From an uncultured Bacteroidia bacterium (lineage in GTDB: Bacteria > Bacteroidota > Bacteroidia > Bacteroidales > F082): a stretch of DNA of 64,000 nt. The DNA lies in the NCBI GenBank assembly GCA_902786745.1, contig CADADR010000004.1, forward strand, positions 62,001-126,000, read 5' to 3'. Below, piece by piece: positions 61,901-64,000 of this stretch. How positions within the stretch are numbered: the stretch's first letter is position 1; each line of letters begins with the position of its first letter. Made by a program: the position numbers and the translations under genes. Under the pieces are notes generated by a model. That model was not told where the DNA came from. It made no database searches and saw only the letters and a list, made by a program, of their open reading frames with translations.

Positions 61901-64000
61901 CTAACGAACCTATACCATGGCCGCAACATCTTGGAGACTGGAGGCGGCACCGTCGTGGAAAGCGACAGGGCGCTGCTCACTATCGACAATTTCGACCAAT
62001 GCAAATCGAAGTTCCTGTGGGACCGCTACCTAGCCAACGACCCCACCACGAGTGCACCCGTCGTCGAGCTGTTCAGCCCCACCTGGGTCGGCATCGTCAC
62101 GCAACAGCCTACTGGCTTCAGCCTCAACAACATCGACTCGAAGGAAGACTTGGCCTGGCTGATCTCATACGTGAACGGCTACAATGGGCAAACACCGCAT
62201 CCCAATGCCACAGCGGTTCTTACGGCCGATGTCGATATGGGAGAATATGAATGGGTTCCCATCGGCACGGGATCGAGGCCTTTCGGCGGCACGTTCAACG
62301 GCCAAGGCAACACCATCAGCAACTTGCGCAACACCACTGAATACGTCAACCCGGGCATGTTCGGCAAGGTGAGCGGCACGGTGACGAACACCTTCGTGGC
62401 GAGCAGCAGCTTCGTCACCCGGCCCGACGAGGAAGGCTACTACGGCATCATCGCCGACACCCTCACCAGCAGCGGTAAGGTCGTCTATAGCGAGGCCTGT
62501 GGCGCCTTGACGGCAAGCGCCACCAACGCCCATATCGGCGGCATCGTCGGTCTGGTGTCGGGCATGAATTCAACGATGCATTCATGCACCTCCATCGCCG
62601 ACCTGACGGGGTACGAGATGGGCGGAATGGCATGCAGAAACGAAGGCAGCGTCGCCAACAGCCTCTCTTACCCCAAATTCACCTACAGCAGGCTGACCGG
62701 CGACTTTGTGGGAGGCCTCGTTGCCGACAACTCGGGCTCGGTCTCGAACTGCTACCTAAGGCGCGACCGTGGCAACAGCGTCTCCGGTGCCAGCTACAAT
62801 CCTTTGGTGGCAAACGGAACGGACGCCGCCGACAGCTACGAGCCTGCCGACTATAGTGGAACGCAGCGGCTGAATGGCAAATACAAATACGGGCAACAAG
62901 ACCAGATGGCTGGTGACCAATGCCTGCTCGACAAGCTCAATGGCAAGGTGGTTGGCGACCATGCGCGGTGGACCCGCACGATGGCCAGTACCATCAACAA
63001 CGACTATCCCGTGTTGGCGCTCCCCGACTTCACCTGCATCGCCCAAATCGACACGGTGAACAAGCTCTTCATGGAATACAAAGCCGACCTCAACGCGATG
63101 ATCCGCAAATACAACGCGACGACTGAAGGGACGAACGTGTGCCTCTACGGCTCCAATGGGTCGGCCATCGATACGGACAACAGCGACCAAGTCAAGGTAT
63201 ATGTCTGCGAGAACGTCGGCCTGCTGCAAGCCGAAGGCAACCGGCTGAACGCCACCGTGGGCGTCACCTTCGACAACAGCGACGCCTCCGACCTTGGCGG
63301 CAAGCCCTACGACTGGCACATGTTTGCCACGCCGCTGCAAAATGCCCCGATGGGCATAAGCTACGCCGACAACATCGCGCACGGCTACATGCAGGAACCC
63401 ACGGCAATCACGCTTCAGGCGAACGGCTATTTCCCGACCGACTCGCCCTACGGCAGCATGGACTTCTATTGCTATAGCGAACAGTACTACCATTGGATCA
63501 ACTTCAAGCGCAACAGCGCCGACCACTGGCATCAGGACGGTGCCCACGACAACATCCCTTACACCAACGAGACCACAATGGTGCCTGCCAAGGGCTACAT
63601 GATGGCTATTGACAAGCAGACCACGCTGATGAACAAGGGAGTCCTCACCAACGGCGGCTTCACCTATCCGCTCTCCTTCACCGAGCTCTCCGGCAACGAA
63701 GCGCCGCTGCGCGGCTGCAACCTCATAGGCAATCCCTACCAGAGCTACCTCGACTTCGACGAGCTGGCCAACGACGACGTTGACACCTATTATATCCTTG
63801 ACGCCGACCACAGAGGCTACATTGCCTACACCAAAGGCGCCACCGGAAGCGAAAACGCGGCTCCGCGATACATACACCCGCACCAAGGCTTCTTCGTGCG
63901 CGCCACGGCAAACGGACAAAGCGTTACGTTCACCAACGCCATGCGCCAAGCCACGGGAAAGCCCGAGTCGTACTTCCGCGACGACGAAATCCGCTATCCT
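58946..64000 (+). CDS. Giant repetitive surface protein (3' end beyond window)
   Basis: An uninterrupted frame of 1685 codons from the ATG at 58946 to the window end. A signal peptide (KHLLITFLFLGNVCFLQAQ) is followed by an N-terminal segment and then, roughly residues 140-930, some thirty imperfect ~25-residue repeats of the type M.GGTI.NN.A..GGGVY, a right-handed beta-helix pattern like polymorphic outer membrane adhesins. Residues ~1010-1280 include a GLUG-like segment (FGGTFNGQGNTISNLRN; IGGIVGLVSG). The last part reads as beta-sandwich (PAKGYMMAIDKQTTLMNKG; GCNLIGNPYQSYLDF). A T9SS sorting domain is expected beyond the window but not seen. Best guess: secreted adhesin or surface protein. 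Confidence 0.85.
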   Translation, partial: MAKMKTIYKHLLITFLFLGNVCFLQAQTTGNFTALQNLITGTAANGTLTLTRDYVADPGESRLTISKNITIDLNGHIVNRSLTDTIPDGNVIYVNSNVTLTIKDSRPTATHSPAVTFTNPITQLEESIVGGIIMGGYTKGNGGGIEVESQGRLTMNGGTIANNNLTGSYGGGIYCKANCTLKINEGRIINNRFIKKASDTGGSGGGIYITGASDVSITNSEISYNWAIDGGAINFFQGSGKLELIGNQIVGNTGRGTSGGINVDVSGGNLAFTLKNCNIQGNESANWAGGIRILNGNNRMTSEISGNKIHDNKSLNGGGIYMAATTLELRSDSIFNNSARYGGGGISVGGGNSILTLKEGLVIMNNTSDNLGGGVYCARTVNATVILDGATIANNTAKNNGGGVYIDDKGTFTMKSGSITNNTASYGGGVYMDRNSIISIEDGSITNNTASYGGGVSVGYTHNANYNSTMTMTGGTIANNSASWGGGVHNCSALNVSGGTIADNSAQYGGGVANMSGHTFNFEGGSILRNEAVRQGGGIMNQGTVNFSNGTISYNQTTSTASDFTGGGGVYNHGTFFMESGTISNNTSAKQGGGVYNHVTFSLKGGTISDNRANNCGGGVFNSNNGTFTMENGTITNNNTTNNRTPNGGGGVCNNNNFTCTGGAISNNASAAYGGGVYSPGPAVIQNATIESNTARNYGGGVYSGDALQIVNTAITQNISNVWGGGIYNTKLLSIDNSIISENNARSGGGIHYVERTIAVMNNTTISKNHASEQGGGIYGFTNFNGTGDISCTMNGGSITENTAGTNGGGVFFGRNIDNESTFTMNNAIISENTASINGGGIYSFQGTLVMHNSSIINNNARNGGGVYNYGSEYNSTVTMDEESNKIQDNQASNSGGGLYNDGNRAIFTLSKGQITGNTAANGLGIYQNGIFNLSGTPMLDAVDNEIYLHSTKTNDNGSGVNRVITKAGDINLPAGYLHIVLGNALTNLYHGRNILETGGGTVVESDRALLTIDNFDQCKSKFLWDRYLANDPTTSAPVVELFSPTWVGIVTQQPTGFSLNNIDSKEDLAWLISYVNGYNGQTPHPNATAVLTADVDMGEYEWVPIGTGSRPFGGTFNGQGNTISNLRNTTEYVNPGMFGKVSGTVTNTFVASSSFVTRPDEEGYYGIIADTLTSSGKVVYSEACGALTASATNAHIGGIVGLVSGMNSTMHSCTSIADLTGYEMGGMACRNEGSVANSLSYPKFTYSRLTGDFVGGLVADNSGSVSNCYLRRDRGNSVSGASYNPLVANGTDAADSYEPADYSGTQRLNGKYKYGQQDQMAGDQCLLDKLNGKVVGDHARWTRTMASTINNDYPVLALPDFTCIAQIDTVNKLFMEYKADLNAMIRKYNATTEGTNVCLYGSNGSAIDTDNSDQVKVYVCENVGLLQAEGNRLNATVGVTFDNSDASDLGGKPYDWHMFATPLQNAPMGISYADNIAHGYMQEPTAITLQANGYFPTDSPYGSMDFYCYSEQYYHWINFKRNSADHWHQDGAHDNIPYTNETTMVPAKGYMMAIDKQTTLMNKGVLTNGGFTYPLSFTELSGNEAPLRGCNLIGNPYQSYLDFDELANDDVDTYYILDADHRGYIAYTKGATGSENAAPRYIHPHQGFFVRATANGQSVTFTNAMRQATGKPESYFRDDEIRYP

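Noticed and set aside
62756..63949. 397-codon ORF on the minus strand
   Set aside because: Antisense to the giant surface protein, which stays open for 1685 codons. Composition is that of a shadow frame.

Overview
The window is a 64-kb stretch of a Bacteroidota chromosome, most likely order Bacteroidales. The evidence is gldE/gldD, several secreted proteins with type IX secretion (T9SS) C-terminal sorting domains, a MurF-alanine racemase fusion, the F-ATPase gene order D-C-x-B-E-F-H-A-G, a 29-residue basic ribosome-associated protein, almost no Shine-Dalgarno sequences, and at least 19 upstream boxes fitting the Bacteroidetes -7 promoter element TAnnTTTG. I cannot assign a genus. Tryptophanase and the ATPases fit a gut or rumen anaerobe.

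Layout. 1-4.7 kb (minus strand): partial TatD nuclease, HflX, TrpS, RNase G/E, a tiny basic protein and HU. 4.9-9.4 kb (plus): mutY-ssb-gldE-gldD and corA. 9.4-17.8 kb: secreted endonuclease I, an MntP-like membrane protein, tryptophanase behind a long leader, a T9SS cargo protein, cysteate synthase, an ExbB-x-ExbD-ExbD operon and tRNA-Ser. 17.9-29.3 kb: asparaginase, TrmO, an SGNH/MBOAT/Omp28/DUF6029 operon, TlpA-like thioredoxin, ManA, an M20 amidohydrolase and MtnN. 29.3-38 kb: LOG protein, a kinase-dCMP deaminase fusion, NhaC antiporter, a lipoprotein, initiator tRNA, era-der-S4 protein and a PagL-like protein. 38-45.2 kb (minus): a complete seven-gene V/A-type ATPase operon with a DUF2764 gene. 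45.4-55.2 kb: a GNAT-like gene and the F1Fo-ATPase operon, which is interrupted by a T9SS cargo gene. The F-ATPase segment is flanked by two copies of a ~129-bp inverted-repeat element. 55.3-64 kb: MurF-Alr fusion, PssA and the first 1685 codons of a giant repetitive surface protein that runs off the window.

Functionally, two rotary ATPases lie side by side. The V-type proteolipid keeps the residue pattern of the Na+ binding site of the Enterococcus hirae ring, while the F-type c subunit lacks the Na+ signature. This suggests, as inference, separate Na+ and H+ circuits, with NhaC linking the two ions. Envelope genes form a second theme: gldD/E, cysteate synthase for sulfonolipids, PagL-like protein, MBOAT/SGNH, MurF-Alr, PssA and T9SS cargo.

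The items I consider most worth a second look are a possible leader-peptide attenuator upstream of tryptophanase (12,588-12,706), the paired repeat elements around the F-ATPase block, the ion-specificity split of the two ATPases, the DUF2764 subunit in the V-ATPase operon, and the kinase-deaminase fusion. I saw no CRISPR array, transposase, integrase, prophage or defence island.
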